Of a stretch of DNA of 64,000 bases, positions 32,502-42,109 are shown piece after piece. The notes below the pieces were generated by a model. That model worked only from the letters and a program-made list of their open reading frames with translations. It did no database searches and was not told the origin of the DNA. Numbering within the stretch: the first letter of the stretch is position 1; each line of letters starts with the position of its first letter. The translations under genes and the position numbers were made by a program. The stretch is from CAZHJK01 sp964533275 (GTDB lineage Bacteria > Bacillota > Clostridia > Eubacteriales > Garciellaceae), in the NCBI GenBank assembly GCA_964533275.1, contig CAZHJK010000004.1, forward strand, positions 62,001 through 126,000, in the 5' to 3' direction.

Positions 32502-33770
32502 ATGAGTGATTTCTCTAAGAAAATAAAAATATATATATCATTAGTCTTTACTATAGGGGTCCTACTGGCAGCCTATTTAATTAAGGTTTACACAATACAT
32601 TTTAATTTTGATGTCTTTATATTTATTATTATGGCAGTTATTGCAGAATCCCTATTAATACCTCTGCCTAATCAAGGGGGAGTATCAGTAGGTTTTGCTA
32701 TAGTCCTACCCAGTATTATATTTTTTGGACCAGGGACTGCTATGTTGGTTATTTTATTAGAAAATATATTAATGATTGTAAAGCAGGGGGATAAGTTTCA
32801 TCATATTCTTAATATTCCCGTATATAAAACTGCCTTTAATACTTCAATGCATTTTATATCTGCTGGAATAGCATCATTGGTATATGGCTATATAGGTGGG
32901 GATTATAGTACATTTATATTGGGACAAACCTTTATAGCATCCATTGTTGCTGCCTTGGTATATATTATAATTAATGGACTTATATTGGCGAAGTTATTAG
33001 CTTATATTAATAATACTGAGTTTATTAAGATCTGGGTATCAACCCTTAAATGGGCATTAATAAACTTTATTGCCATTTCTACTTTAAGTGTAATGATTGC
33101 CTTAGCATATGGTTATTTTGGAATAGAGGCTGTTATTTTACTCTTTGGACCTTTGCTATTAGCTCGTTATTCATTTAAATTATATTTAGATATGAAAAAT
33201 AATTATATGGAAACAATACAAGCTCTATCAGCAGCAATGGAGCAAAAGGATCCTTACACCCAAGGACATTCCCAAAGGGTATGTGATCTATCAGAGTTAT
33301 TAGGCAAAGAATTTAAATTAAGTAACTACGAAATAGAACAACTGCGTTATGCAGCAATACTTCATGATATTGGGAAAATAGGTATCCCAGAAAGCATCCT
33401 AAATAAACCTGGTTCTTTAACTAATGAAGAGTTTAATAAAATAAAAGATCATCCACTTATGGGGGTTAAAATTCTACAAAAAATTGATTTTTTAAAGGAA
33501 GTTACTATTATCATGGAAAGTCATCATGAATACTATGATGGATCAGGATATCCTAAGGGTCTAGCCAGGGATGAAATCCCATTTTTGTCTAGAATTATCA
33601 CATTAGCAGATGCCTATGATGCAATGACTACTAAACGCCCCTATAGGGATGCATTGAGTTGCCAATATGCCTACGATGAGATTAAGGATAAATCCGGAAG
33701 TCAATTTGACCCTAGGGTTGTAGATGTTTTTGAGAAGCTTTATAAAGAGGGAAAGGTTGTGGATGCATGA
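32502..33770 (+). CDS. Membrane-anchored HD-GYP domain phosphodiesterase
   Basis: A 422-residue protein with an N-terminal membrane sensor of about seven helices (residues ~8-225) and a C-terminal HD-GYP domain, a fold that usually degrades cyclic di-GMP. Motifs: 'HSQRVCDLSELLG', the metal pair in 'AAILHDIGKIGIPESIL', 'HPLMGVKIL', 'HHEYYDGSGYPKGL' (GYP motif intact) and 'LADAYDAMTTKRPYR'. AGAGGTG precedes ATG 32502. It ends on ATGA shared with the DUF5317 gene, so the two are coupled. The signal sensed is unknown. Confidence 0.9.
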   Translation: MSDFSKKIKIYISLVFTIGVLLAAYLIKVYTIHFNFDVFIFIIMAVIAESLLIPLPNQGGVSVGFAIVLPSIIFFGPGTAMLVILLENILMIVKQGDKFHHILNIPVYKTAFNTSMHFISAGIASLVYGYIGGDYSTFILGQTFIASIVAALVYIIINGLILAKLLAYINNTEFIKIWVSTLKWALINFIAISTLSVMIALAYGYFGIEAVILLFGPLLLARYSFKLYLDMKNNYMETIQALSAAMEQKDPYTQGHSQRVCDLSELLGKEFKLSNYEIEQLRYAAILHDIGKIGIPESILNKPGSLTNEEFNKIKDHPLMGVKILQKIDFLKEVTIIMESHHEYYDGSGYPKGLARDEIPFLSRIITLADAYDAMTTKRPYRDALSCQYAYDEIKDKSGSQFDPRVVDVFEKLYKEGKVVDA

Positions 33771-34327
33771 TAATAGAGAGCTTGGTTTTGTCAATATTAA
33801 TAGGAAAGCTTAGAGGGGGCAAAATAATTAATATTGCTAACTTAGATATTAAGAAATGGTATTTATTTATTATAGCCTTTGCTATTGAGTTTTTATTATT
33901 ATTTGGTTATCAAAAAGGAATAGGAATATTGGAACAGTATTTTTTTTATTTTCATTTTGCAAGCTATACTTTGTTGTTTATCGGTTTTATATTCAATATT
34001 AAAAATCCATGGTTGGATTTTGTGTTTGTAGGTGTGTTATTAAATGCAGTAGTAATTTTTTTAAATGGGGGCAAAATGCCAGTATCAGTGGAAGCATTAA
34101 ACTTAGCTGAATTACCGGATTATGTTACCCAGCTTGTAAATAACCAGGTAGCAACCCATCAAGTATTAACAATGGATATGACAGCTTGGTATCTGGGAGA
34201 TATAATACCATTAATCCCACCCTATCCATTAAATAAAGTAATTAGTATTGGGGACTTAATTATTACCATAGGAGTTTTCTTTTTAATACAAAAAGCTATG
34301 AAGAAGAGGAATACTCTTTTTTCATAA
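33767..34327 (+). CDS. DUF5317 family membrane protein
   Basis: A 186-residue integral membrane protein with about five hydrophobic helices. It opens 'SLVLSILIGKLRGGKIINIANLDIKKWYLFIIAFAIEF' and contains 'NGGKMPVSVEAL', a motif typical of the DUF5317 family. It overlaps the HD-GYP gene by four bases (ATGA), so it is translated with it and may form part of the same sensor. No biochemical function is known to me. Confidence 0.75.
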   Translation: MIIESLVLSILIGKLRGGKIINIANLDIKKWYLFIIAFAIEFLLLFGYQKGIGILEQYFFYFHFASYTLLFIGFIFNIKNPWLDFVFVGVLLNAVVIFLNGGKMPVSVEALNLAELPDYVTQLVNNQVATHQVLTMDMTAWYLGDIIPLIPPYPLNKVISIGDLIITIGVFFLIQKAMKKRNTLFS

Positions 34328-34339
34328 ATAAGCTTGAGG

Positions 34340-34371
34340 TGATCGGTTTATACCGATCATTTTACTTTTTT
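34340..34371 (+). terminator. Intrinsic terminator before secA
   Basis: TGATCGGT/ACCGATCA has a TTAT loop and is followed by TTTTACTTTTTT. Confidence 0.85.
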
Positions 34372-34434
34372 GCTATAAAATAATTAAAATGATAAAATAA
34401 CTAAGTAATAAGAAAATTAAATAGAGGTGAGGAA

Positions 34435-36939
34435 ATGGCACATTTTTTAGAGAAAATATTTGGCAATCTTAATGATAAAGAAATAAGTAAGCTAATGAAA
34501 AAAGTAGAAGAAATAGAGGCATTAGAAGATGAGATAGAAAAATTAAAAGATATAGAACTCCAGGCAAAGACTATTGAATTTAAGGAAAGAATTGAAAAGG
34601 GAGAAACCCTAGACGACATTTTAAGTGAGGCATTTGCAGTAGTTAGGGAAGCTGCTAAGAGGGTTCTTAAAATGCGACATTTTCCTGTGCAGCTCTTGGG
34701 TGGCATTGTTTTACATCAGGGCAGAATCGCTGAAATGAAAACAGGGGAAGGAAAAACCCTGGCAGCCACATTACCTGCGTATTTAAATGCACTAAGCAAA
34801 GAGGGAGTGCATATTGTAACAGTAAATGATTATCTTGCAAAAAGGGATAGTGAATGGATGGGTAAGGTATATGAGTTTCTTGGATTAAGGGTTGGACTCA
34901 TAGTTCATGGGTTGGATTTTGATCAAAGAAAAGAGGCATATGCAGCGGATATTACCTATGGAACAAATAATGAATTCGGTTTTGATTATCTAAGGGATAA
35001 TATGGTTACCTATAAGGAAAAAATGGTACAAAGAAACCTTAATTATGCCATTATTGATGAGGTGGATAGTATTTTAATTGATGAAGCAAGAACCCCTCTG
35101 ATTATTTCTGGAAGTGGAGATAAAAGCACTAAACTTTATGATTTAGTAGATGCCTTTGTTAAGAAGCTAAAAAATGAAGAACACTTTAACATAGATGAAA
35201 AGGCACATACTGTGGTCTTAACTGAAGAAGGGGATGCTAAGGCAGAAAGTTATTTTGGCTTGGAGAACCTTGCGGATCCTGAGAATATGGAATTATCCCA
35301 TCACATAAATCAAGCCCTAAAGGCATATCATTTAATGAAAAAAGACAGGGACTATGTCGTTAAGGATGGGGAAGTTATAATAGTAGATGAATTTACCGGT
35401 CGCCTTATGCTAGGTAGAAGGTATAGCGATGGGCTTCATCAAGCAATCGAAGCAAAGGAAAGGGTAAAAATAGCCAGGGAATCAAAAACCCTCGCTACCA
35501 TCACCTTCCAAAATTACTTTAGAATGTTTAAAAAACTTTCAGGTATGACAGGTACAGCAAAAACCGAGGAAGATGAATTTAAAGCAATATATGGCATGGA
35601 TGTATTAGAGATACCTACAAACAAGCCTATGATAAGAGAGGATATGTCAGATGTTATATATAAAAATGAAAAGGGTAAGTTTAATGCAATAGTCCAGGAG
35701 ATTAAGGAAAGAAATAGTATAGGGCAACCTGTCTTAGTAGGGACAATATCCATTGAAAAATCTGAAGAATTAAGCAAGGCATTGAAAAAACAGGGTATTA
35801 GTCACCAGGTTTTAAATGCAAAGTACCATGAAAAGGAAGCAGAGATTATTACCCAGGCTGGTCAAAGAGGAATGGTTACTATTGCAACAAATATGGCTGG
35901 TCGTGGAACTGACATTGTGTTGGGCAATGGAGTTAAGGAAATTGGCGGTCTTCATATAATAGGAACAGAAAGACATGAGAGTAGACGAATTGATAATCAG
36001 CTTAGGGGTCGTTCAGGTCGCCAGGGAGATGCTGGTTCCAGTAGATTTTATATATCCCTAGAGGATGATTTAATGCGCCTATTCGGCTCGGACAGAGTGC
36101 TAGGATTAGTAGAAACAGTAGGTTTAGAAGAGAATCAGCCTATAGAGCATAAGATGCTAACTAGAGGAATTGAAAGTGCCCAGAAAAAGGTTGAAGCAAG
36201 GAACTTTAACATTAGGAAGCATGTGCTACAATATGATGATGTAATGAATAAGCAGAGAGAAATTATATATAAACAGCGAAGACAGGTTCTGGAAGGAGAA
36301 AGTATTAAGGATCAAGTCTCATCAATGCTAGAATCCTTTGTGGAGGATTATGTACAGCTATATACAGGGAATAGCAATTATTTCGAGGAATGGGATTTTA
36401 AAGGATTATGGGACTTCATGGAAAATTCCATATTACCCAAGAAATATTTAGAGATACCAGAACATGAAGTAACTAGAGAAGAAGTAAGTGAAATGATATT
36501 AAATGCTGCTAAAGAGGTTTACAATAAAAGGGAAGAAAAATTCGGCAGTGAACAGATGAGAGAATTAGAAAGAGTAATATTATTGCAGGTTGTTGATAGT
36601 AAGTGGATGGATCATATTGATGCTATGGACCAATTAAAGCAAGGAATTGGACTGCGTGCCTATGGTCAAGTAGACCCTGTTCAGGCATATCAAAAAGAGG
36701 GCTTTAATATGTTTGAAGAAATGACCAATAGTATACAGGAGGATACTCTAAAATATCTATTCCATGTAGAAATAAATAAGGCACCTAAACCAAAACAACA
36801 GGTAGAAATGGATAATATGGTTACCAATAAGGAAGAGGGATCCAAAAGTGCCCCTGTAGTAAAAAATGATAAGATTGGAAGAAATGATCCCTGTCCCTGC
36901 GGCAGTGGCAAAAAATACAAGAAGTGCTGTGGGAAATAA
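34435..36939 (+). CDS. secA: Preprotein translocase ATPase SecA
   Basis: The motor that pushes secretory proteins through SecYEG. The 834-residue length is standard. Visible are Walker A 'MKTGEGKTLAATLPAYL' (about 100), 'GTNNEFGFDYLRDNM', Walker B 'AIIDEVDSILIDEARTPLIISG', helicase motif 'NMAGRGTDIVLG', 'GTERHESRRIDNQLRGRSGRQGD', the long scaffold helix and the C-terminal zinc-binding SEC-C motif 'CPCGSGKKYKKCCG'. GAGGTGAGG precedes ATG 34435. prfB follows by 19 bases, the usual secA-prfB order of Firmicutes. Confidence 0.97.
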   Translation: MAHFLEKIFGNLNDKEISKLMKKVEEIEALEDEIEKLKDIELQAKTIEFKERIEKGETLDDILSEAFAVVREAAKRVLKMRHFPVQLLGGIVLHQGRIAEMKTGEGKTLAATLPAYLNALSKEGVHIVTVNDYLAKRDSEWMGKVYEFLGLRVGLIVHGLDFDQRKEAYAADITYGTNNEFGFDYLRDNMVTYKEKMVQRNLNYAIIDEVDSILIDEARTPLIISGSGDKSTKLYDLVDAFVKKLKNEEHFNIDEKAHTVVLTEEGDAKAESYFGLENLADPENMELSHHINQALKAYHLMKKDRDYVVKDGEVIIVDEFTGRLMLGRRYSDGLHQAIEAKERVKIARESKTLATITFQNYFRMFKKLSGMTGTAKTEEDEFKAIYGMDVLEIPTNKPMIREDMSDVIYKNEKGKFNAIVQEIKERNSIGQPVLVGTISIEKSEELSKALKKQGISHQVLNAKYHEKEAEIITQAGQRGMVTIATNMAGRGTDIVLGNGVKEIGGLHIIGTERHESRRIDNQLRGRSGRQGDAGSSRFYISLEDDLMRLFGSDRVLGLVETVGLEENQPIEHKMLTRGIESAQKKVEARNFNIRKHVLQYDDVMNKQREIIYKQRRQVLEGESIKDQVSSMLESFVEDYVQLYTGNSNYFEEWDFKGLWDFMENSILPKKYLEIPEHEVTREEVSEMILNAAKEVYNKREEKFGSEQMRELERVILLQVVDSKWMDHIDAMDQLKQGIGLRAYGQVDPVQAYQKEGFNMFEEMTNSIQEDTLKYLFHVEINKAPKPKQQVEMDNMVTNKEEGSKSAPVVKNDKIGRNDPCPCGSGKKYKKCCGK

Positions 36940-36958
36940 ATACAAATGAGGTGAGATT

Positions 36959-38069
36959 TTGAGTTTAATAGATATAGAGCAATATTCTCAAGAGTTGGAA
37001 CAATTAAAAAGTTCCATGGAAGAATTGAGGGCTTCTCTTTGACATCTCTAATAAAAGATTAAAAATAGAGGAATTAGAAAAAGAGATGAGTGCTCCAGAT
37101 TTTTGGAATGATATTGAAAGGGCACAAGGTGTAGCTCAAAATAGTAAAAAACTGCAGACTATAATAGATGATTATAAGGGATTAGAAGAACTTAGAGAAG
37201 AATTAGAAGTATTTATATCGGTTGCCCTAGAAGAAAAGGAGTATAGTATTATAGGGGATATTAAATCTGGTTTGGAGGAGCTTAAGGAGAAAGTAGAAAA
37301 CTTAACCTTACAAACTCAATTAAAGGGCGAATATGATCACTGTAATGCTATTTTGTCCTTTCATCCGGGAGCTGGAGGAACAGAATCCCAGGATTGGGTA
37401 GAGATGCTGCTTCGAATGTATACCCGTTGGGCAGAAAAAAAGGGACATAATGTTGAGACCCTAGATTTTCTTGCGGGAGACGAGGCAGGGGTTAAAAGTG
37501 CTACTATATTAGTAGAAGGTACTAATGCCTATGGGTTCTTAAAATCTGAAAAGGGGGTACATCGTCTTATACGGATTTCTCCCTTTGATACCTCGGGTAG
37601 ACGGCACACATCCTTTGCGTCATTGGATGTAATGCCAGAAATAGATGAAACCATTGAAGTTGATATACGACCAGAGGATTTAAGAATTGATACTTATCGT
37701 TCAGGGGGAGCAGGGGGGCAGCATGTAAATAAGACTGATTCAGCTATTCGCATAACCCATAATCCCACTGGGATAGTGGTACAATGTCAAAACGAAAGAT
37801 CCCAGCACATGAATAAGGAAGTAGCAATGAAAATGCTAAAGGGGAAGCTTCTTGAGTTAAAGGAAGCAGAGCATAAGGAAAAGATTGAGGATATAGCTGG
37901 AGAATACAATCAAATTGCCTGGGGAAGTCAGATTCGTTCCTATATATTTCACCCATATAATATGGTGAAGGATCATAGAACCAATGAAGAGGTTGGCAAT
38001 GTTCAAGGTGTAATGGATGGGGATATAGACCCATTTATAAATGCTTATTTAAAAGAAAATGGGAGGTAA
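36959..38069 (+). CDS. prfB: Peptide chain release factor 2 with programmed +1 frameshift
   Basis: Recognises UGA and UAA stop codons. Frame one runs from TTG 36959 (AGGTGA upstream) for 27 codons to an in-frame TGA at 37040-37042 in the slip site CTT-TGA-C, with an AGGG Shine-Dalgarno-like stimulator six bases before it. After skipping T37040, translation continues with GAC 37041 to 38069, giving a 369-residue protein. Domain motifs are 'SPFDTSG' (stop-codon recognition, SPF type for RF2) and 'GGAGGQHVNKTDSAIR' (peptidyl hydrolysis). Low RF2 favours frameshifting, so the gene regulates itself. Confidence 0.95.
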
Positions 38070-38073
38070 TATT

Positions 38074-38799
38074 GTGAAGCCGCTAATTGGTTTAACATGT
38101 TCTTGTCAGAATGATATGCAACATAAGGAAACATATTATACTGAAGCAGTAAAAAATGCTGGAGCAATTCCTATACTAATTCCTGTATTTACTTCATCAG
38201 AAAGGGACCTTAATCAATTACTTGAAAGACTTGATGGAGTGATATTAACCGGAGGTGATGATATTCACCCAATACACTATGGGGAAGAACCTAAACAGGG
38301 TTTGGGTCAGATTTATCCGGAAAGAGATGAAATGGAAATGGCATTAACCATAGAGTGTATTAGACAAGAGACACCTGTTTTAGGCATTTGCAGGGGATTG
38401 CAGATAATAAATGTCTCCCTAGGTGGAGACCTTTATCAAGATATTTATCGTCAGATAGTAGGGAAGGAATTACTATTACACAATCAAAATATTGATGGAG
38501 AATTTGGGAATCATTCTATAGACATAGATAGTGAGAGTTTTTTATATGATATTTATAAGCAAAAAATAGGTTGGGTAAATTCCTTCCATCATCAGGCAAT
38601 AAGAAATCTTTCTTCAACATTAAAAGCAATAGCCTGGAGTAAGGATGGAATAGTAGAGGCTGCTATTCATAAGGATTTTCCTAATATTTTTGGTGTGCAA
38701 TGGCATCCAGAGAAAATGTGGGATAAGGATGTTTTTTCAATGAAGCTTTTAGAATATTTTGTAGGCTTATGTAAATCAGATCTATGTACAGAATTTTAA
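38074..38799 (+). CDS. Peptidase C26 / gamma-glutamyl-GABA hydrolase-like amidotransferase
   Basis: A 241-residue class I glutamine amidotransferase-like hydrolase of the PuuD/C26 group, which cleaves gamma-glutamyl bonds. Catalytic Cys is in 'PVLGICRGLQIINV' and the His-Glu pair in 'GVQWHPEKMW'; 'LTGGDDIHPIHYGEEP' is a family block. GTG 38074 is selected because GGGAGGT lies eight bases upstream; the longer reading frame overlaps prfB. The substrate could be gamma-glutamyl-GABA or another gamma-glutamyl amide; neighbours do not help. Confidence 0.85.
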   Translation: MKPLIGLTCSCQNDMQHKETYYTEAVKNAGAIPILIPVFTSSERDLNQLLERLDGVILTGGDDIHPIHYGEEPKQGLGQIYPERDEMEMALTIECIRQETPVLGICRGLQIINVSLGGDLYQDIYRQIVGKELLLHNQNIDGEFGNHSIDIDSESFLYDIYKQKIGWVNSFHHQAIRNLSSTLKAIAWSKDGIVEAAIHKDFPNIFGVQWHPEKMWDKDVFSMKLLEYFVGLCKSDLCTEF

Positions 38800-38809
38800 A
38801 ATTTTAAAT

Positions 38810-38834
38810 GGGCAGGTACTAGACCTGCCCTTAT
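38810..38834 (+). terminator. Hairpin after the C26 hydrolase gene
   Basis: GGGCAGGT/ACCTGCCC has an ACTAG loop. The T run after it is weak (TTATAATCTT). Confidence 0.6.
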
Positions 38835-38875
38835 AATCTTAAGTAGTTTGCTACTCTAGAAAGGAAGTTGGTTTT

Positions 38876-41053
38876 ATGGACAAGATTATTAAAAGATTAG
38901 TACAGGAGTTTCATATTAAGGAGGGACAGGTAAGAAAAACTATAGAGCTTATAGATGAAGGAAATACCATCCCCTTTATTGCAAGATATCGTAAGGAAAT
39001 GACCGGTGGATTAAGCGATGAACTCCTGAGGGATTTAAATGAAAGGCTTACATATTTGAGAAATTTAGAATCAAGAAAAGAAGAGGTTATTCGCCAAATT
39101 GATGAACAGGGCAAACTAACAGAGGAATTAAAAAAAGAAATACAAGATGCCCAGGTACTTCAAAAGATAGAGGATTTATATAGACCCTTTAGACCAAAAA
39201 GAAGTACTAGGGCTACAAAGGCTAAGGAAAAGGGTCTTGAACCCCTGGCAGAGATAATTATAAATCAAGAGATAATGGAAGGGACAGTAGAAGAATTAGC
39301 TAAGCCCTTTATAAATGAGGAATTAGAAGTAAACACCGTAGATGATGCTACTAAAGGAGCAATGGATATTATTGCTGAACTTATATCTGATAATCCAAAA
39401 TATAGGGAAACCATAAGAAATTTAAATATTAATAAGGGAACCATTAATTCTACTGCTGTAGATAAAGATGAAAAAACAGTCTATGAAATGTATTATGACT
39501 TTAGCCAGTCAGTAAATAGGATTGCTAATCATAGAGTTCTAGCTATAAATAGGGGAGAAAAAGAGAAAATACTAAAGATTAAACTGTTAAGTCCAGAGGA
39601 GGACATATTAAAATATTTAAAAAGCAAGGTTATTGAGAATGAGAAAGCAATTACAAATATTTTATTAAATGAAGCTATTGAGGATGCTTATAAGCGTTTA
39701 ATAGCCCCTTCTATTGAAAGGGAAATTAGGAATATGCTCACCGAAAAGGCTGAGGAGGAGGCAATTAAGGTCTTTGGGAAAAACACAAAACCCCTTCTTA
39801 TGATTCCTCCAGTTAAGGATGCTAGAATATTAGCCATAGATCCAAGCTTTAGAACAGGCTGTAAATTATGTGTATTGGATGAAACAGGGAAACTACTTGA
39901 CTACGCTACTATATATCCTAATGAACCCCAAAATAAGGTTGAGGAATCAAAAAAAGTTATGAAGCAATTTATAGAAAAATATGATATAAATATAATCCCC
40001 ATTGGTAATGGTACAGCATCTAGGGAGACTGAATTAATTGTTGCCGAAATGATAAAGGAAATTAACAAGGAAGTGTATTATACAATTGTTAGTGAAGCTG
40101 GTGCCTCTGTATATTCGGCATCCAAGCTAGCTACAGAAGAATATCCAGATATAAATGTATCCATTAGGGGAGCTATTTCCATAGGTAGAAGACTGCAGGA
40201 CCCATTAGCAGAATTAGTAAAGATAGATCCTCAAAGTATAGGGGTTGGACAATACCAACATGATTTAAATCAAAAAAAATTAGGGGAAAGCTTAAAAAAT
40301 GTTGTTGAGGATTGTGTAAATACAGTTGGAGTAGATTTAAACACTGCAACACCCTCATTATTACAATATGTCTCTGGGATTTCCTCAACAATAGGAAAAA
40401 ACATTGTAAAATATAGGGAAGAAAATGGGAAGTTAATCAATAGAAAGCAATTAAAGGAAGTAAAAAGATTAGGGGATAAGGTATTTGAACAATGTGCTGG
40501 ATTTTTAAGAATTTCCGACGGAGATAATCCTCTAGATAATACGGCAGTTCATCCAGAATCCTATGATACAGCTATGAGATTATTAGATAAGCTAGGCTAT
40601 AGTACTGAGGATATAAGACATGGAGAGCTTAGAAATATAGAGGAAAGAATAGGCAAATATAGTAAAGACAAGACATCAGGTTTAAAGGTTTTAGCTGAGG
40701 AATTAGAGGTAGGGCTGCCTACATTAAAGGATATAGTAGAGGAAGTAAAAAAACCAGGAAGAGACCCCAGAGAAGAAATGCCAAAGCCTATCTTTAGAAG
40801 TGATGTATTAAAAATGGAGGATTTAAAGCTAGATATGGTAATGACAGGTACAGTGAGAAATGTTGTTGATTTTGGCGCCTTTGTGGATATTGGAGTTAAG
40901 CAGGATGGTTTGGTACATATATCTCAATTAAGCAATAAATTTGTAAAAAATCCCATGGAGATTGTTTCTGTAGGGGATGAGGTAAAGGTTAAAATAATAG
41001 GGGTAGACTTAGAAAGAGGAAAGATATCCCTAAGTATGAAGGATATAGGATAA
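38876..41053 (+). CDS. tex: Tex family S1 RNA-binding transcription accessory protein
   Basis: A 725-residue homologue of Tex/YdcI, a nucleic-acid-binding protein related to eukaryotic Spt6. The N-terminal helical domain opens with 'HIKEGQVRKTIELIDEGNTIPFIARYRKEMTGGL'. The YqgF-like RNase H fold holds 'ILAIDPSFRTGCKLCVLD', then a helix-hairpin-helix region ('NTVGVDLNTATPSLLQYVSGI') and a C-terminal S1 domain ('GTVRNVVDFGAFVDIGVKQDGLVHIS', about 655-722). GGAAG precedes ATG 38876. It stands alone with terminators on both sides. Confidence 0.95.
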   Translation: MDKIIKRLVQEFHIKEGQVRKTIELIDEGNTIPFIARYRKEMTGGLSDELLRDLNERLTYLRNLESRKEEVIRQIDEQGKLTEELKKEIQDAQVLQKIEDLYRPFRPKRSTRATKAKEKGLEPLAEIIINQEIMEGTVEELAKPFINEELEVNTVDDATKGAMDIIAELISDNPKYRETIRNLNINKGTINSTAVDKDEKTVYEMYYDFSQSVNRIANHRVLAINRGEKEKILKIKLLSPEEDILKYLKSKVIENEKAITNILLNEAIEDAYKRLIAPSIEREIRNMLTEKAEEEAIKVFGKNTKPLLMIPPVKDARILAIDPSFRTGCKLCVLDETGKLLDYATIYPNEPQNKVEESKKVMKQFIEKYDINIIPIGNGTASRETELIVAEMIKEINKEVYYTIVSEAGASVYSASKLATEEYPDINVSIRGAISIGRRLQDPLAELVKIDPQSIGVGQYQHDLNQKKLGESLKNVVEDCVNTVGVDLNTATPSLLQYVSGISSTIGKNIVKYREENGKLINRKQLKEVKRLGDKVFEQCAGFLRISDGDNPLDNTAVHPESYDTAMRLLDKLGYSTEDIRHGELRNIEERIGKYSKDKTSGLKVLAEELEVGLPTLKDIVEEVKKPGRDPREEMPKPIFRSDVLKMEDLKLDMVMTGTVRNVVDFGAFVDIGVKQDGLVHISQLSNKFVKNPMEIVSVGDEVKVKIIGVDLERGKISLSMKDIG

Positions 41054-41057
41054 ATAT

Positions 41058-41090
41058 AACCCCGACAAGAAATGTTGGTCGGGGTTTAAT
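41058..41090. terminator. Terminator between convergent tex and DUF1445 genes
   Basis: AACCCCGAC/GTCGGGGTT forms a stem with an 11-base loop and is followed by TAAT; it serves the tex side best. Confidence 0.75.
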
Positions 41091-41103
41091 ATAGATTTAG
41101 ATA

Positions 41104-41895
41104 TTATAAAACAGCTAGATCTTCATCCTTAGGATCACAAATAAACATGTACCCAGGCGAATGTGTAATCATTAATGAAGGTTTGCTTGACATGGCTATT
41201 GATTGGGGTGTTACTCCACAAGCCCAAAATACAGGAACTTCTCCTTCTCTTATTTCAGAAGCATCACCAAAATCTGGTTTGTCTATATTTTTTATACCTA
41301 TTATACTAGGATCACCGATATGGACTGGTGCTCCGTGAACTTGTGGGAATCTTGAGGTGGATTGTACTGCCCTAGTTATTAAGTGATATGGGATTGGTCT
41401 CATGCTAACAACCATTTTCCCATGAAAGCTACCTGCTGCTAATGTATCAATATTAGTTAAATACATAGGCACATTGTGGTTATCATCAATATGTCTAATA
41501 GGAATAGAGGCATTAATCATGGCTGATTCAAAGGAAAAACTACAACCAATTAAAAAACTTACTAAATCATCTCTCCAATAGTCATCTAAGTTTGTAACCT
41601 CATCTACCAGTTCACCGTATTTATAAATTCTATACTTTGGAATATCATATCTTAGGTCGGCGCCCTTACCCATTATTTTAGGTTCTGGATCACCTACATC
41701 TGTAACATCAAGGATGGGACAAGGTTTTGGATTTCTTTGGGCAAATAAAAGAAAGTCAAAAGCTAAATCCTTAGGTACAATAGCTAGATTTGCTTGTATA
41801 TGTCCTCTACACATGCCTGATGTCGGTTGAATTAATTCACCTTTTCTTATTAGGCCTCTTACTTCCTGTGGAGTCATGTTTGATAGGTCGAACAT
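41104..41895 (-). CDS. DUF1445 putative hydro-lyase
   Basis: A 263-residue member of the DUF1445 (YcsI/'putative hydro-lyase') family, which includes D-glutamate cyclase-related enzymes. Family blocks are 'GMCRGHIQANLAIVP', 'NPKPCPILDVTDVGDPEP', 'FLIGCSFSFESAM' and 'GKMVVSMRPIP', ending 'SLMITHSPGYMFICDPKDEDLA'. ATG 41895 is used because AAGGAGGA lies just upstream; the frame is open for 35 further codons without a ribosome binding site. It is a single gene and its substrate is not defined. Confidence 0.85.
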   Translation of the reverse strand: MFDLSNMTPQEVRGLIRKGELIQPTSGMCRGHIQANLAIVPKDLAFDFLLFAQRNPKPCPILDVTDVGDPEPKIMGKGADLRYDIPKYRIYKYGELVDEVTNLDDYWRDDLVSFLIGCSFSFESAMINASIPIRHIDDNHNVPMYLTNIDTLAAGSFHGKMVVSMRPIPYHLITRAVQSTSRFPQVHGAPVHIGDPSIIGIKNIDKPDFGDASEIREGEVPVFWACGVTPQSIAMSSKPSLMITHSPGYMFICDPKDEDLAVL

Positions 41896-42109
41896 ATTAT
41901 TCCTCCTTACAATTATTATATAATGCTGATCATGAAGATGATCTATATATTTAAATATTCTATAAAAATAAGAATTATCCTTTATTATAAAAATATTCAT
42001 TATTATTCTATATATAGATGGTAATTAAGCCGATATAATTATTAGGAAGGTTATATCTTTAATTAACATTATTTACTAATATAAATAATTAGGACAGGGA
42101 GTATGGGAA

